Source: Bisporella sp. PMI_857
Taxonomy: Eukaryota; Ascomycota; Leotiomycetes; Helotiales; Helotiaceae
DNA length: 64,000 nt
Direction of reading: 5' to 3'
NCBI GenBank assembly: GCA_021307315.1
Contig: JAJSPD010000002.1
Location: forward strand, 744,001-808,000
Both the position numbers and the translations under genes were made by a program. This document shows, piece by piece, positions 1 to 12,787 of this stretch (position 1 is the first letter of the stretch; every line of letters begins with the position of its first letter). Under the pieces are notes generated by a model. That model saw only the letters and a program-made list of their open reading frames with translations, searched no databases and was not told the DNA's origin.

Positions 1-530
1 TACAAAGATACATTTAGGAGCATAGACGTAGGTTGGGTGGTTCAAACACTGGATATCGAAGGAAGGATTGGTGCTTAGCGTATATTGTCGCCGTCACAAC
101 AAAGATCTCTGGAAGGTACTATGACATAGTTTTGTAGGATTCATTGATGTATATCTATAGTACAAAAGCAAGGATAATCTCGCCATATCTTCTCCTTCTG
201 CAGAGAAGAAGTCCATGCAACGCCCATCGCTAAGGTGATTGTGGTAGTACAAAGCAAAATTATCCCTATACCCCACGCCGAATGCATCAAATGCGAGAAT
301 GCTGATTGAGGCAGCAACCGAGCCACATCAAGATAGCTGTGCTAAACCTCCTAAAATACATGAATGTGAAAAGGAGAGAATTATAGGATTGGGTATGGTT
401 TGCCCTCCTGAACGCCATTTCCATGCAGTTATACCACGAAGAAGTCGTTACTAGTATTGGAGACAAATGAAAGAACTGTATATGGAGTCCGAGCCGTAGC
501 TAAACGTGGTAGTGAATGGATTTGACGGCC
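1..530. other. non-coding flank, downstream of the ppn1-like gene
   Basis: I see no supportable gene here. Only short overlapping open frames without family features occur. The stretch follows the stop codon (complement of 531-533) of the minus-strand gene and probably holds its 3' UTR and terminator. Confidence 0.5.
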
Positions 531-3500
531 TCACTCATGAAGATAAGTGCACTTGTCGCCCTTGGCACATCGACCTTGCGCGTAGAATTGGCAAGGCTTC
601 TTTGGGCCTTTGTACTCGCCGTTGGGTCCCCATAGACTATTCTTCTTGAAAGTTGATTTGTGGTTGTTTTGTTCTTGTTTGCCTCGTGGGCGCGGATTCT
701 CATCATCCCATCCACCACCATACCCTTTTTGTTGATTTCCATTACCGTAGTCGAGAGCTCCACCATCGCTGCTTGGCCAACCGTTAACATCGTACTGAGA
801 AGCTGCACCAGTGTGGTTATTGGCCTGCGGTAGTGGCTGGCCATTGTATAGACCAGCAAGGTAAGCTTGGACCATATCATCACCAACAGCAGGCACGATA
901 TTGTGCATATTTGGCTGGGCAGCTTGTGTGACCGGTGGTGCAAATGATTGCATAGGAGCTTGTTGAGGTGTTTGCTGGACAGAAACCACTGGGGCAGGCT
1001 GGTAAGCCGTAGTTTGAATCTGAGCATTTTGAAATTCTGCAGCAGCCTTGTCGCGAATTGCATTATCTCTATTATAGCCTGCCCACCACTCAGCTCTTCT
1101 GGCGTCACTGGTCATCCACTCGGGTGGCTCGGTTGGTGGGAAGGCCTTATCCTTTAGGATTCTGATTGTGGCAAGAAGTTTCTGGTAGGTTTCTGGATCC
1201 ATAGTGAGCGTGACGGGTATTTGAGCTGGGGTTTGTGTTCTAGTCAAGGGATCAGCAACGTTCTGAGAAGCCGGCGCGCCAAGTTGCTGGAGGACCGTGT
1301 TGACATTAGCCGACGATGATCGGGAAGTGACGTTCTCTTTAAGAGTTCGACTCAGGAAAATTTGTGATGCATATTCCGGACCATATTGTTGAATTTCTTG
1401 GAGTCTTTGAACAACCCATGGCTCAGTGGGTGCTCTGAGCTGGTGCTCCTGATCAAGTTGAGGTATATCAATTTCTGGTGGCTCCTTTGGAGTTGGTGGA
1501 ATGTCTTTGGGATCAGCGTATACGACCATGAGCTCGGAAGCTTCGCGTTGCGCCTGGATCTCCTGTTCTGGCGTTGTAAAAGTCTTCTCGCCACCTCTGG
1601 TAATATATGTAGGACCAAAGATGGTGGTCTTGGGCACATTGACAAGGTCGACCTTGACGAGATGCGCTGGATATGAGCGTTCTTCTAAGCCATCAGATAT
1701 CCCTTCGTCGTCCTCGTTGATGCCGTCCATATTTTCGGAAACGCGCCTTTTGTGCATCATACCTTCGGATCGGTCATCATGTGCATCTCTTAACATATTA
1801 TCTTGCCGTCCTTCATCTTCAGCTTGCTCGTGCTTGAATAGCCGAATTTCCTCTAGCTCGGGACCATCCTTGAAGCGCACTCTCAAATGTCGTCTACTTT
1901 CCTTTCGTTCACGACGCTTCTTCTCCTCTGGGGTTTCTGGAGCGCGGGCTGGAGCCTCTGGAGCCTTTGGTGGTTCAGGGTCCTTCATAATATCTGCTAG
2001 AAGAGCACCAAACTTAGACTCATGGGGTGGTGATGCTTCGCGCTTTTTAGGCATAGGCTTAGGTGCTGGCTTAGTGGCAATACCCAGTAGATTGTTTGTA
2101 AGAGTAGGACGTTTGGGAGGAACAGGCTTCGATGATGTGCCAGCAGTATCCGCAGCAAATTTCTTATTAGGCTTGGTGCTACTGACGTCGGCCTCAAGAG
2201 GGCGCTTTGTAGCAGTTGAAGTGGATGTGGTACCTGGCTTGGAGGTTGCGTTTCGAAGCTTGGCTTGCTCGATTTTCTCCTTGACTTTCTTGTCGTCCAC
2301 TGTTCGTGCTGCCTCCTTCTGAGCCTTGGAAGACTTTACTTTAGCATCTGTAGTATTGGCCAGAATAGACGCAATATATTTCTTAATATCTCTGTCATCA
2401 TTCTTCTTGGTCCACCGCTTCTCAATGGCATCAAATTTGACCTTCTTAAGCAACTCATCCGACATTGTCTGAAATTTTGCTAGCATATTAAAGATTGCCT
2501 TCGGAAGCGAACCAGAGTAGTCATTAACCTTAGAGCACTCAATCAGAGTAGTAGTGAGACCGTTAACTAGCTTATGATGATTTCCCAAGTTCTCAACTAT
2601 TGCAGGATAGCCCAGAGTATTTGCATTGTTTATGGTTTGGTACAGAGCCTCTAATTGATCAGAGCGCGCTTGTTTAAGCTGGACAAGCTCGGCTGGATTT
2701 GAAGCTGCCTGCTCAATCTTGGCTGATAATGTCTTAAGCTTCACACGGATCGCACTGACAAAGTTACCATACTCCTCGATGGCGCTTTTGATAACATCTG
2801 AACTAGGGCTAGAGTTTGGATCCTTCCAAACGATGCCTATAGCGTCCCATCCCGCAGCAGCAATCTCGTTTGTAGGTCGAGTCGGCTGCCGTACCTGTGA
2901 AGATGTTAGCCAACAATATAGGCCAGCTTTGCTCCATCCACTGCAATGGACACAATATCAAAGCCTTGATTCATTGCAGCAGTTTGAGGGAAACCATTGA
3001 ACTTGATGGCGGCGAGATTTTTTATTTCAGAAAAATTAAGCTTACCGTGCTGATATCCACAGGAGGCGGCATGATTTCATTTTCGTATTCGGATTCGGAC
3101 TCTTCTGAACTTGATTCCTCCTCAGACGAGCTGGTCTCGGTTGGCGTTGGAGATTTGGCTGAGCTCAATCCCCCTTCACGTAGATTAGCCAATCGACTGG
3201 CTGCAGTTTTAGATCCTTGACTGGTGCCTTTGTATTTGCCTTGTGCAGCCTTAAGTTCCTTTGGCAGGCGAATTTTCTTGACAGATTGGCGAGCAGGTGT
3301 TGAAGATTCTAAGTGATTGCATTAGCCTTGCGAAGACAAGGCAGAATAGGTGAAAGGAAAGGTGAGTTGAACTTACTTGCTGGATCTACCCCTGGGATGG
3401 GTTCATTCCCAGTCCGCGACTTTCGAGGGTGATATTTGGGCACCGTATCTAATGAAGGGTATCAGTAAACAACATGCTCATCTGGCTAATAAAGTAGATA

Positions 3501-4331
3501 TATTAAAGAAGAAGTGGGCCTACTTTTTAAGCCAGGAGCCACCTGGGTAGGAGTATCGGTTTTCCATACCATAAATGGGACACTGTCAAGCTCTTGATAG
3601 GATGAATTCTTTGAAGAAAGCAAATCACTATGAGTAACTCTAAGGGGATTTTTCTCTACTAGAGCCTTTACAGGCTGTGTTTCTTGGATTTGAGGAGGAT
3701 GGGTATTAGTACTAGAACTCGCTCCAGCATATTGCTGGATGTTCTGGGGTGTTCCATATTCCGGGGTTGCATGGTTTACAGTTTGATATTGTATAGCTGT
3801 GCCCACATTTTGGGCATCTCGGTTGTTTATATACCGGTCTTGTTGATGAATACTTCCCATGCTTGATTGCTGGTAGACATTATTGGCCACATTATGGTTC
3901 ACAGACTGTCCAGAAGGGGTAATGTATTGAAGCGAGTGCGGGGATATTGTTGCACTTTCTTGAAGGGGGGCATATTGGAAAGTGTTGTGAGAGTTCTGGT
4001 ATGACGCCGAGTGTGGCAGGGAGGGATCAAGACTGTAGCCTGTTGATGCAAAGACTTCAGAGGGTCTGGCATGTTGTTGGTACTGAGACACATAGGGAGA
4101 GTTGAAAGGTAACTGAGGATACGCCGATTGCTGATGTTGTTGGTGTTGGGAAAGGTCGAAGTTGCCATATGATGTAGGCTGATGTGCATTATACTGTGGG
4201 TACGCTTGCTGTGTCAGCTGCGGCTGTGGGTATGAGTACTGATTTCCTGGGCCCGACCAGGTCGAATCCATGATATCCTCATATGACACCTCTCCATTCA
4301 GGTAGTTGTTATGAGGATTGTCGTCCATCAT
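531..4331 (-). CDS. ppn1: PNUTS/Ppn1-like PP1 regulatory subunit, TFIIS-N domain and CCCH zinc finger
   Basis: Four exons join in frame: complement of 3524-4331, 3377-3448, 3046-3308 and 531-2894, giving 1168 aa. The N-terminal third is Gln/Tyr/Ser-rich and disordered. An acidic Ser/Glu tract and a basic segment follow. Residues of about 455-560 form a helical TFIIS N-terminal-like domain (FQTMSDELLKKVKFDAIEKR is its typical last helix pair). RVRF at residues 719-722 is a perfect PP1 RVxF docking motif, and the following GPELEEIRLF resembles the PNUTS region after its docking site. The last 20 residues are a CX7CX5CX3H zinc finger. This order (TFIIS-N, RVxF, C-terminal CCCH) is that of vertebrate PNUTS and, for the first two parts, fission yeast Ppn1. 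Those proteins tether PP1 to the cleavage/polyadenylation factor and control transcription termination. The role here is inferred from that architecture. Two adjacent ATG codons (4331, 4328) are possible starts. Confidence 0.8.
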
Positions 4332-5947
4332 GACCAACAATCACGTCACGTGGGCGGGCTTGGGATGATTAATGGGTGGAAGAAGTGAGAGAATACGGTC
4401 GTGGTTTTAACAAAAGGAGGGCCGTGGGTTTATTGATGGGGATGGTGCGTGGGCGTTATGATTGGTAGACTAAACGAGAATGAAAATCAGCATTTATTTT
4501 GAACGTGACTCCCCTCTCTCAAGAACTTGTCAGTCGGGTGATCGGAATGTGCCAAGTAAGCAGTGCTAGAACCCCCAAGAAACCCCTAGCACTTGATGAC
4601 AAGGCGGCACAGACCAACCACCACCACCACCACCAAAAAGGCTGCTGCTGTTGCTGTTGTTGCTCTCCTGCTGCTGCTGGACGAGAGATAGACGGTAACA
4701 ATGAAAGAAAATAAATAAATAAATAATGCGAATAAGCGCAGAGGATTGACCCTGGTTTATTATGTGATCGAGTGATATTGGTGAAGTCCACCCCCCCCGT
4801 CTGTAGTAAAATCTCCCATCACACAACGGATCCAAAGGACCAGTAATACAAGAAGGGTAGAGGCAGCTGCAGGCCAGCCCAAAGCAGGGAGGGGGACCTT
4901 GAACAAGCAGAACACACACCACGCGTACAGGCACAGGCCACTGGCCACAGGCACCCTCCCGAAGCAAAAGCCTAGACTGTGCCAAAGGAGTCGCTTTCGC
5001 AAGCATGATTCCAATACTGTGCTGTAGTAGCACAAGTCTCTTTCTCAAGCTTGGGGACTCTGTGATGTGCTGTAATACGGGTCGCATCACTGCTTATTAA
5101 GGTGCTTTTTTTTTCCTGTGCTTGGTCTGGCTATACTCTCCTCTGTCTCTGTCTCTCTCTCTAATCCTCGATACGCAAGCGCGCCAGCTTATGCCATGCA
5201 CTTTTATTGTACCGGTATTTTATCTGATCCTGAATGAATTTCTGGACATGCAGCACTTTGTGGTTGGCGCGAAAGCCTTTGGATGGTGTATGTTCCCTTT
5301 GTGAAGGGTCGGGACAGCCCAGGACGAGCAGAAAGAAGTTAAGATGTTACCGTACCCTTTAAAATTTCCCCTCCTCTAATTGTCAGCTCCTGCAGAGCGA
5401 TGCGAAGTCTATCCCACACGATCACTTTGTTATGGTCATATGTACGATCATTTGATTATTATGAGAGTCGTGAGCATGATTATGATGTTAAAGGGATCGA
5501 TTTGAATTGAGAGAGCGTTGATGCGGCGGTGGCGGTAGTGATGGTGATGATGGATGCAGTTGATGGTTGTTGGAGAGAGAAGAAAGAGAGCTGAAGGGGA
5601 AAGATATGATGGGGGGGTTTTGGGGGTTGGAACGAGAGTTCGGTTTGGGATTCCGCTTACCTAATCTGCACAGCACAGGCTAAGCCCAATCAGACGAGGT
5701 GGCCTCTTCAGCCTTGCCTAAAGAGAAACTGCCCTCTACTGTGCTACGCCAGCATTGCCTTGCCTCGGGTGGGAACTTGCACTAATAGTCATGTACACTG
5801 GCATTTACTAATGCGATCGCGTTGATACATTTTGACACAATCTATTACCTGACCGCCAATTTATACCCATTTTCACAATCTTCTGGAGTTATATGATACA
5901 AGCTATAACTTCAGGCTGAACTACAGCCTCTTCAAAACTGGAAAACC
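4332..5947. promoter_or_regulatory. divergent intergenic region between ppn1-like gene and SLY1
   Basis: About 1.6 kb separates two divergently transcribed genes and must hold both promoters. I see no gene. It has an unusual density of simple-sequence tracts: CCA and CTG triplets (4615-4680), an AAAT run near 4709-4727, and a CT-rich tract near 5135-5162. Open frames across the triplet tract are low-complexity and lack family features. Confidence 0.5.
4615..4680. repeat. compound trinucleotide microsatellite (CCA)n and (CTG/TTG)n
   Basis: A run of CCA units is followed after a few bases by CTG/TTG units. On the minus strand this reads as CAG/CAA and could encode poly-Gln, but no supportable gene contains it. 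It lies about 285 bp upstream of the ppn1-like start and may sit in its 5' leader or promoter. Confidence 0.75.
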
Positions 5948-8279
5948 ATGGCATCAAGCCCTACGTATAGCTCTTTGCGCGACCGCCAAATCAGTAACGT
6001 ATTCCCTTGCATGCTACGATGTGGCAGATTGTTGACATATCACGCAGAAGCGATCGAGCGCATGCTGAACCTGAACCACGACGCTGAGGAATCTACGAAT
6101 GAACAGCACAATGGTTTGTCGATTCCAACCGGCCCCATACTGAAAGAAGACGGGGAGCCTATATGGAAGGTACTGGTCTTCGATGACTTGGGTCGTGATG
6201 TGATCAGTAGTGTTCTGCGTGTCAATGACCTACGGACATGGGGAGTTACCATGCATATGTATGTTGCGGACAGTTTCTTTAAGAATTTCTTGTGAAGTCT
6301 AATGAGACATAGGCATATCTCACAAGCTCGGCACCCTATTCCTGATGTGCCAGTTCTGTATCTCGTTGAGCCGACTTCTGCCAATCTCGATGCTATTACT
6401 ACCGATCTTCAAAAAGGCCTATACTCCCCAGCATACATTAATCTTCTATCCTCTTTACCTCGAGCATTGCTGGAAGATTTAGCAACCAAAATTGCAGAAA
6501 CGGGCACCTCTGAAAGTATAGCACAGGTTCATGACCAATACCTGAACTTTATAGTTGGAGAGCCAGACCTTTTCAGCCTGGGAATGAGGAAAGACAACAC
6601 ATATTGGGCACTGAATAGTGCGAAAACGAAAGACGAAGAATTGGATAATGTGATTGACAAAATCGTGAGCGGATTGTTTAGCGTAATGGTAACCATGGGT
6701 ATGATTATTTCAGAAATATCAGGACCTCTACTAACTGTGATAGCTGTAATGCCTATAATACGATGTCCCAAAGGCGCGGCGGCGGAAATGATTTCGGCGA
6801 AACTTGATCGCAAGCTACGAGATCATATCTTGAATTCGAAGGACAATTTATTTTCTGGATCGAGTAATCGGCCTTCTACAGCGACTGGCACTCCATCATC
6901 ACGTCCCGTCCTTATAATTCTAGACCGGAATGTTGATCTTATACCCATGCTTTCTCATTCCTGGATCTACCAATCGCTAGTTCACGATGTGTTGAAAATG
7001 AAGTTAAATCGCATAACGGTTGAGACTCCTGTCGAAGAGGGTAATCCTGCTAAAGGCACAACTAAAAAAGCATTTGACTTAACATCGAACGACTTCTTCT
7101 GGAGCAAGAACGCAGGCGTACCTTTTCCACAGGTTGCAGAAGTATTCGAGCAAGAGCTGGAACGTTATAAGCAAGAGACGAGTGAGATCACGAAGAAAAC
7201 CGGGGCTGCTTCGTTTGAAGACCTTGATAATAACACAAGCGCATCCGCACAACACCTAAAGGCAGCCATCACACTGCTGCCGGAGCTCAGGGAGCGGAAG
7301 GCGATTCTAGATATGCACATGACCATATTGCACGGCGTATTGCAGGGTATCACAGACCGAAAACTAGACACATTCTACCAGATGGAGGAAGATATCATGA
7401 AACAGACTAAAGCACAAGTATTGGAGGTTTTAAACGATCCTGCGAGAGGCAAGCAACCTATAGACAAGCTACGATTCTTCGTCATCTGGTTCCTGAGCAC
7501 AGAACAAGAGGTATCCAGAGTAGATATGGAGAAATTCGAAGAGGCTCTCAAGGAAGCTGGCGCGGATACCACTTCTCTCGCATATGTCAAACAGTAAGTA
7601 TCCTAAAGCCCCATATATAACTTTGTCTAATAAATACATCAGGGTCCGTGCCACAACAAAAATGACCATGATGACCTCCGCGCCTTCGGCAACACCTGTT
7701 CAAGCCTCCGCAAGCAACGATCTCTTCCGCAGTTTCACCAGTATCTCTTCACGTCTCACTTCTTCTCTCAAGGATTCCGGTGTAGGCGCAAATTTCGAAA
7801 ATCTCCTGTCAGGTGTCAAATCCTTCTTACCAGCCAACCGGGACCTCACAGTAACAAAAATCACCGAATCCATCATGGACCCTGCAGGAGCAAGCAGTAG
7901 TGCCATTGCAAAGACAGAAAACTACCTTTATTTTGATCCCCGAAGTGCGAATGCAAGAGGCACAATGCCACCACCTAGCGTGGCAAGGAAGCAGGAGCAG
8001 ATGCCTGGCACCCTAGGCGGCCATGGTCCAGGTATGGGAGCTACGTTCGGCCAAAGGAGACAGGGGTTCAGTGAGGCGATCGTGTTTACAGTTGGTGGTG
8101 GAAGCATGGACGAGTATGGTAATTTGCAAGAATGGGCAAAGAGAACTGGAGCAGGGGGTAGTGGTGCGGAAAAGGGCGCGTCAAAGAGGAGAGTGGTGTA
8201 CGGAAGCACGGAACTCATAAATGCGGAAGAGTTCTTGAAGTTAGAATTGGAGAAGCTCGGAGTTGAGGCATCGTCATAG
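5948..8279 (+). CDS. SLY1: Sly1, Sec1/Munc18-family protein for ER-Golgi fusion
   Basis: Five exons (5948-5993, 6048-6258, 6313-6698, 6744-7593, 7643-8279) join in frame to 709 aa; yeast Sly1 is 666 aa. The N-terminus carries Sly1 hallmarks: a RDRQI/AIERMLNLN start, then VFDDLGRDVISSVLRVNDL, then IPDVPVLYLVEP. The middle has SSLPRALLEDLA and DQYLNFIVGEPDLFSL, and PVLIILDRNVDLIPMLSH opens domain 2. The C-terminus has the typical YFDPRS segment and FTVGGGSMDEYGNLQEWAK. SM proteins of this type bind Sed5/syntaxin-5 and promote SNARE assembly at the ER-Golgi step in the cytosol and on membranes. Introns are very short (45-54 nt). Introns 1 and 3 are multiples of three without stops, so the genomic sequence reads through them. 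The apparent internal stop near 6295 is intronic, not a lesion. Confidence 0.95.
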
Positions 8280-8652
8280 AATATTCAAAACGGATTTTAG
8301 GACGACAATCAAAAAGTACAATCACGCGGTGGTTAGGTTATGGGGTATATTTGAGTATCTTCTTTTTTCCTCTCATACAGAACCTAAATACACAGCGTAG
8401 CCTGCAGAGGAAAGCAAAAGACGCGAAGATCTAGAATCCGAATTGATTCATTATCTATTCGTTCCGTTTCCCTCCCATTTCAGCCCCTTTCATGATATCA
8501 GACTTTAAAAAAAAAAGGGAAAATGTGGGGAGAAAAGGTGAAACTACAAAAAACACTAGGGTGGCAGCCGAAATTGGGATTGCCATCAATATAGTAACAA
8601 AAAAACAACGAGGTATATGCTTTAAAACAACCCAGCCCACCTTGGACTTCCT
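8280..8652. other. convergent 3' intergenic stretch
   Basis: This lies between two convergent stop codons (SLY1 and the chitin synthase) and is A/T-rich with poly-A/poly-T tracts. It probably holds both 3' UTRs and polyadenylation sites. No gene is seen. Confidence 0.6.
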
Positions 8653-11600
8653 TTAAACTCCACGGAACATGCGAACGATCAGGAACCACATGGCGCCGAT
8701 GAACTTGAACGCCGACAGGCCGGCCACGGACCAGAGCACGACGAAGAGGTAGATTGTTGCTTTTTCGTCCTCGCTGGTGTTGCTGATGCGTGAGACGCCG
8801 CCGGTGCTAAGCACCGTTGCGGCAAGGCCGAAATTACAGATAAGCCAGAAGATGACGACGCCAGAACGGAAGCCCTTGTAATAATCCTCTTGCTTCTCGC
8901 TGGCGGAGAACTCACGCTTCTCAACGGGTGCCTTGGATACGATCTTGCGCATCTCGGCTTCGTATTGTGCGTTGAGATCACCGTCGTCGGTGGGAATGTT
9001 AACGTCAACCTTTCCGCCCGGCTTGAGGGTTGCAGAAGGCAGCTTCTCGGCTTTGTCATCGCCTTTGGTACCCCAGGTTATGTCGTGGGTGTTGCAGAAG
9101 GCGTAGACATTGAGAATGTTGATGTAGGTCGGCGTAAGGATTAGATATTGGGCAAAAGACGTGAACATGTGCCAGGGATCGAAAAACAGGAATGATACCA
9201 CAAACCACAGGAGGTAGGTCGAGGCCAGGGAGATGATCAAGGTGTAGAATATCTGGTTCTTGAAAATTTCGGACACGTCGAATTTTCCATCAGCGAGTTC
9301 TTTCTGAATCGATTTGACCGTAATGAATATGGAGGCAAATGTCAAGTATCTGCTGTTCATTAGCCGTCTTTCTCAATATGTAGATGTATATGGTTTTACG
9401 CACATCATAATGAATGCCCAGAAGTATACCATTGACATGTATGCCTTATTCGTTCCCTGGGGTCGATTACCAAGAGCCAGAACGAAACAGGTTAACAGTG
9501 TAAATAAATATAGCCATTCGAAGATAACTCCTAGGTATTTTCCAACATTGCCAAGAAGGTCATCGTCTCCGAGAGATGTTGTCAAGATGTGAAAGACCAG
9601 GAAGAAGTTGCCAATACCAAACCAGGAAAAGATCATGCTGATAGTTTGGTAGATAAATTCCACCAAGAACATGATCTTTCGCAGGAAGCTATGGTCACTT
9701 CTGAATATTTGGTAGAAATGCGCCAGGGCATATACTGCAGCGAAGAAACTACCGTTCAACCATCTACGTCGCTGCAGAATAAGTTCGGCCATAGTATCAG
9801 GGACATCGGTCTCCCCAGTCGCAGATTTTACATACTGTAAAATCCAGTGGCAGTTCCGCTTAGCGACCAACTCGAAACAAAGAATACGATCCTCGGCAAG
9901 GTACATGTTGGCAGTGAAGATACCAGCATTTGCACCGTGCATTTTCTCTCCAGCGAAATACTTTTCCAGGGGTCCATTTCCTGCCTTGTCGTTTTGTAGC
10001 GCGACATAACGATAAGCTGAGAAAGCTCCAGGTAACACAGAAATAAACCCAAAGGCAGACTCCAGCGGTTTATCTAGGATGTTGCTCATCTTGTACTCGA
10101 AATTTTGAGTCGCAACAAGTGGATTTAGCAAATTCCTTCCACCAGGGCCTAACATAGCTTTAATTTCTCCACAAGCTCCAGCACACATTGGCTCCAGATC
10201 AAAAGCTTTCCAAAGATGATAAATCGAGTCTTTTCCAGGTTTTGTACCAGCGTCAATTAGAACACAAATATTGGGGTCCAAAACTCGACCAAATGCCTGG
10301 AAAAACCATCTGTGAGAGTTGATCTTCTTCTGGTTCTTTTCCTTCAAACAGAATAGCACCTGTACAGGCTGCTGTTTTGGGCGCAACTCGACGAGATCTT
10401 TTTTCACCGAAATTCCGACCTGAGTCGTGTATTCGTAGATATGTGCCGTAACGTCCTTGCCATTGACTTGTTGCTTTGCAATTCCATCCTGGTAGACTCC
10501 CATACCTGCCAATACAGCTCTTGTTCTTGGGTTAATCTTTGCACGTCCATCGCTGACTACGCAAACCACAATCTTCTTCCAAGCATCCTTACCCCATGTT
10601 TTGCTGTCTTTCCGCGAGCACATATATTCGATGTTCTTGAATACCCCACTCATTGTCCGCGCAAACAGAACATCGTCCTCGTTGTACATTGTAACCACAA
10701 TAAAAAGTTCTGTGTGCCTAGGCTTCGCAAACAATTTCTGCCGAAGTGTGAAGCGCTCCTCGAAGAACTCGCTCGGATCGCAGGTAGCCGCCGAATATCG
10801 CATATGCGTGAACTCGTCTCGCTCGGGAGGCTGTGCATGGGGAATCTGGTTGAGTAGCTTTGGAGGAATCGGGCAATCGAGCACGAGATTTCCATGGAAC
10901 AGCTGAACTTCCTTCACTGTCTTGTAACGCTTGAGCGTTGTCTGAGGCGCAGGAGTCGAGCTGGGTGATATTCTTGGTCCATCATTTCCAAAATTGTCCT
11001 TGTATTCTCCACCGACTTGAGGATCTGGTCCATATGGGTCGTGCGATTGTAAAATCGGCCGATTATCGTCATCTTGATAATCATAGCCATGCTCTTGACC
11101 CCCGTAATTAGTCAAAGGATGCTCTTCATGAGGACTTGGTTGATATGGTGGCTGGTAATATGCGTCATGGTGAGCTTGAGGATTGATCGAATAGTCTTGT
11201 GAATAATTATGAGTTGGATCGAGGGGATAATGTTGCTCGTATTCTTCATTATGGCCATAAGAATTATTAATGTTCTCAACAGAGTACTATGTACAATATC
11301 AGCGCGAAATTCACGATCAGCTAATATCTACTTACAGTAGGTTGTGCCTGCAGCCTATCACTTGGTGTTCCCATCCGCCCAGGTCCCATTGGGATCTCTA
11401 GATTTTGTTGTCTACTATATGGCCCATCTTCGAGTTGATAGCCCTGCTGTAATGGCTGGCCAGGAGAAGGCGATCGACCTGGGCGATTATCCATATTGTA
11501 ATAGTCGTCTTGATGGCCGCCTTGGCCGTGGTCTGTAAGATGTTAGGGGACGATTCGTCGAGGCGATGCAATCGTTGCAGACTCAAACAAGAATGCAGAT

Positions 11601-11846
11601 GGATCTTCTGTACTATGCAGAGGAATTGAAAGGAATCGCGGGCCCAATTTACTCCATCAAGGAAGTATGACTGTGCTAAGCTGAGGGCTCGTGATTGTGC
11701 GCAGCACTCGTTGCTGAGAGAAGAAGGCTATGGGTCGGACGAGTACCACATTCCTGCTCAAACTGCCGAGCAACAAAGGAGAAGGAGAAGGACGTCGCCC
11801 GAGTAGGCACGAAACTGGATTACATACCTAAACGATTATAGGACAT
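8653..11846 (-). CDS. class III chitin synthase
   Basis: Exons on the complement are 11828-11846, 11336-11532, 9404-11286 and 8653-9349, giving 931 aa. The first coding exon has only 19 nt (MSYNRL plus one base). The Gln/Tyr/Asn-rich N-terminal 150 residues are disordered. The catalytic GT2 core starts near [20 protein letters not shown]. It contains the AEDR aspartate (about D538) and the QRRRW product-binding motif (residues 577-581), followed by a C-terminal block of about six or seven membrane helices. Sequence such as [20 protein letters not shown], with lack of a myosin motor or cytochrome b5 domain, points to class III (Neurospora chs-1, Aspergillus chsB/chsG type). These plasma-membrane enzymes polymerise UDP-GlcNAc into wall chitin and matter for polar growth. 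The donor after exon 3 is GTGCGT; using it restores the conserved [12 protein letters not shown] join. Class III is well supported; the exact paralogue name is not. Confidence 0.95.
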
Positions 11847-12787
11847 GGTAAAGTCGCAGATGACCAGTGGGGGATCCTCAAACTCTGGTTGATTATTTTG
11901 GGACCTAAGCTTTCAAAAGACTTATGTCTTCGTACGTACTTGATTGCGTTGCTTTACTCGACGCGCCCCTGGGCGAAGTTCGACCTGCCCAGTATTTGCA
12001 GCTCTGCGAAGCTTGAACTAGTGTTGGAGAGCTGATTTGCTGTAGTGAAGACTGGTTGATGTTTCAAAGTTCATGCCCCCTGTTCACTAGGCCGTTGCTC
12101 GGGTTTCAAAATACAGAATGACGATCAGGCGAATATTAAGGGATAGAAAATTATATAGTAAAGGTTGAGACGTGAATACTTTGCACAGCGAAGGATAGAA
12201 TTCTTGCATTGAAGCAGACTACAATGGATAACCCGAGCCACTGGTGCAGTTCTTCTTCAGCGCTCACGCGGCTGCTTCTTGCCATCAGCCCAGGGTTCAG
12301 CTCCAACATTATCTAATCTATTTCAGGATTTCAACTGAGCCACCATATCCACGTACCGCCCCTCTGTGGCGGCAAGTATGGCCAATCATTAAAGTGCAAG
12401 GCTGCATTTGATCCGATATTTACTTTACGAAATACGATTCGTTTGTGGGGAGGATGAAGTCCATAGAAATGCGACATGCCACGGATGAATTCGCCTTGTG
12501 CTAACCTGTCTGAGGAACCGATGCTAGGAGAGGGCAATGCTTCCCAAAAATACAATAACATCTTTGTTTGACATGGACGGCGATTTGCCATTCGAAAAAG
12601 CCCTTTTTAATGCCTATCATGAACCTGCCGACGACCTGCATCCACCTATGCGGCTTGTTGTGACCGAAACTGATAGCGGAGCCTTAAACAAGCCTAAAGA
12701 CGGTAAAAACGGCACGAGGGATCTTTTGCTGCGCTCTTCTCTAGCAAGTGTTTCTTCATACTCGCAAATTCTTTAGAAAACTAGAGC
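11847..12787. promoter_or_regulatory. upstream region of the chitin synthase / 3' side of the LMW-PTP gene
   Basis: About 940 bp lie between the chitin synthase start (11846) and the stop of the next minus-strand gene. It should hold the chitin synthase promoter and leader. Short open frames near 12331-12776 have no recognisable family and no splice structure, so I do not call a gene. Confidence 0.45.

Noticed and set aside
1501..2322. 273-codon plus-strand open frame
   Set aside because: It is antisense to the TFIIS-N/RVxF part of the ppn1-like gene. Its Ser/Arg/Leu-rich sequence has no family features and results from the codon bias of the real gene.
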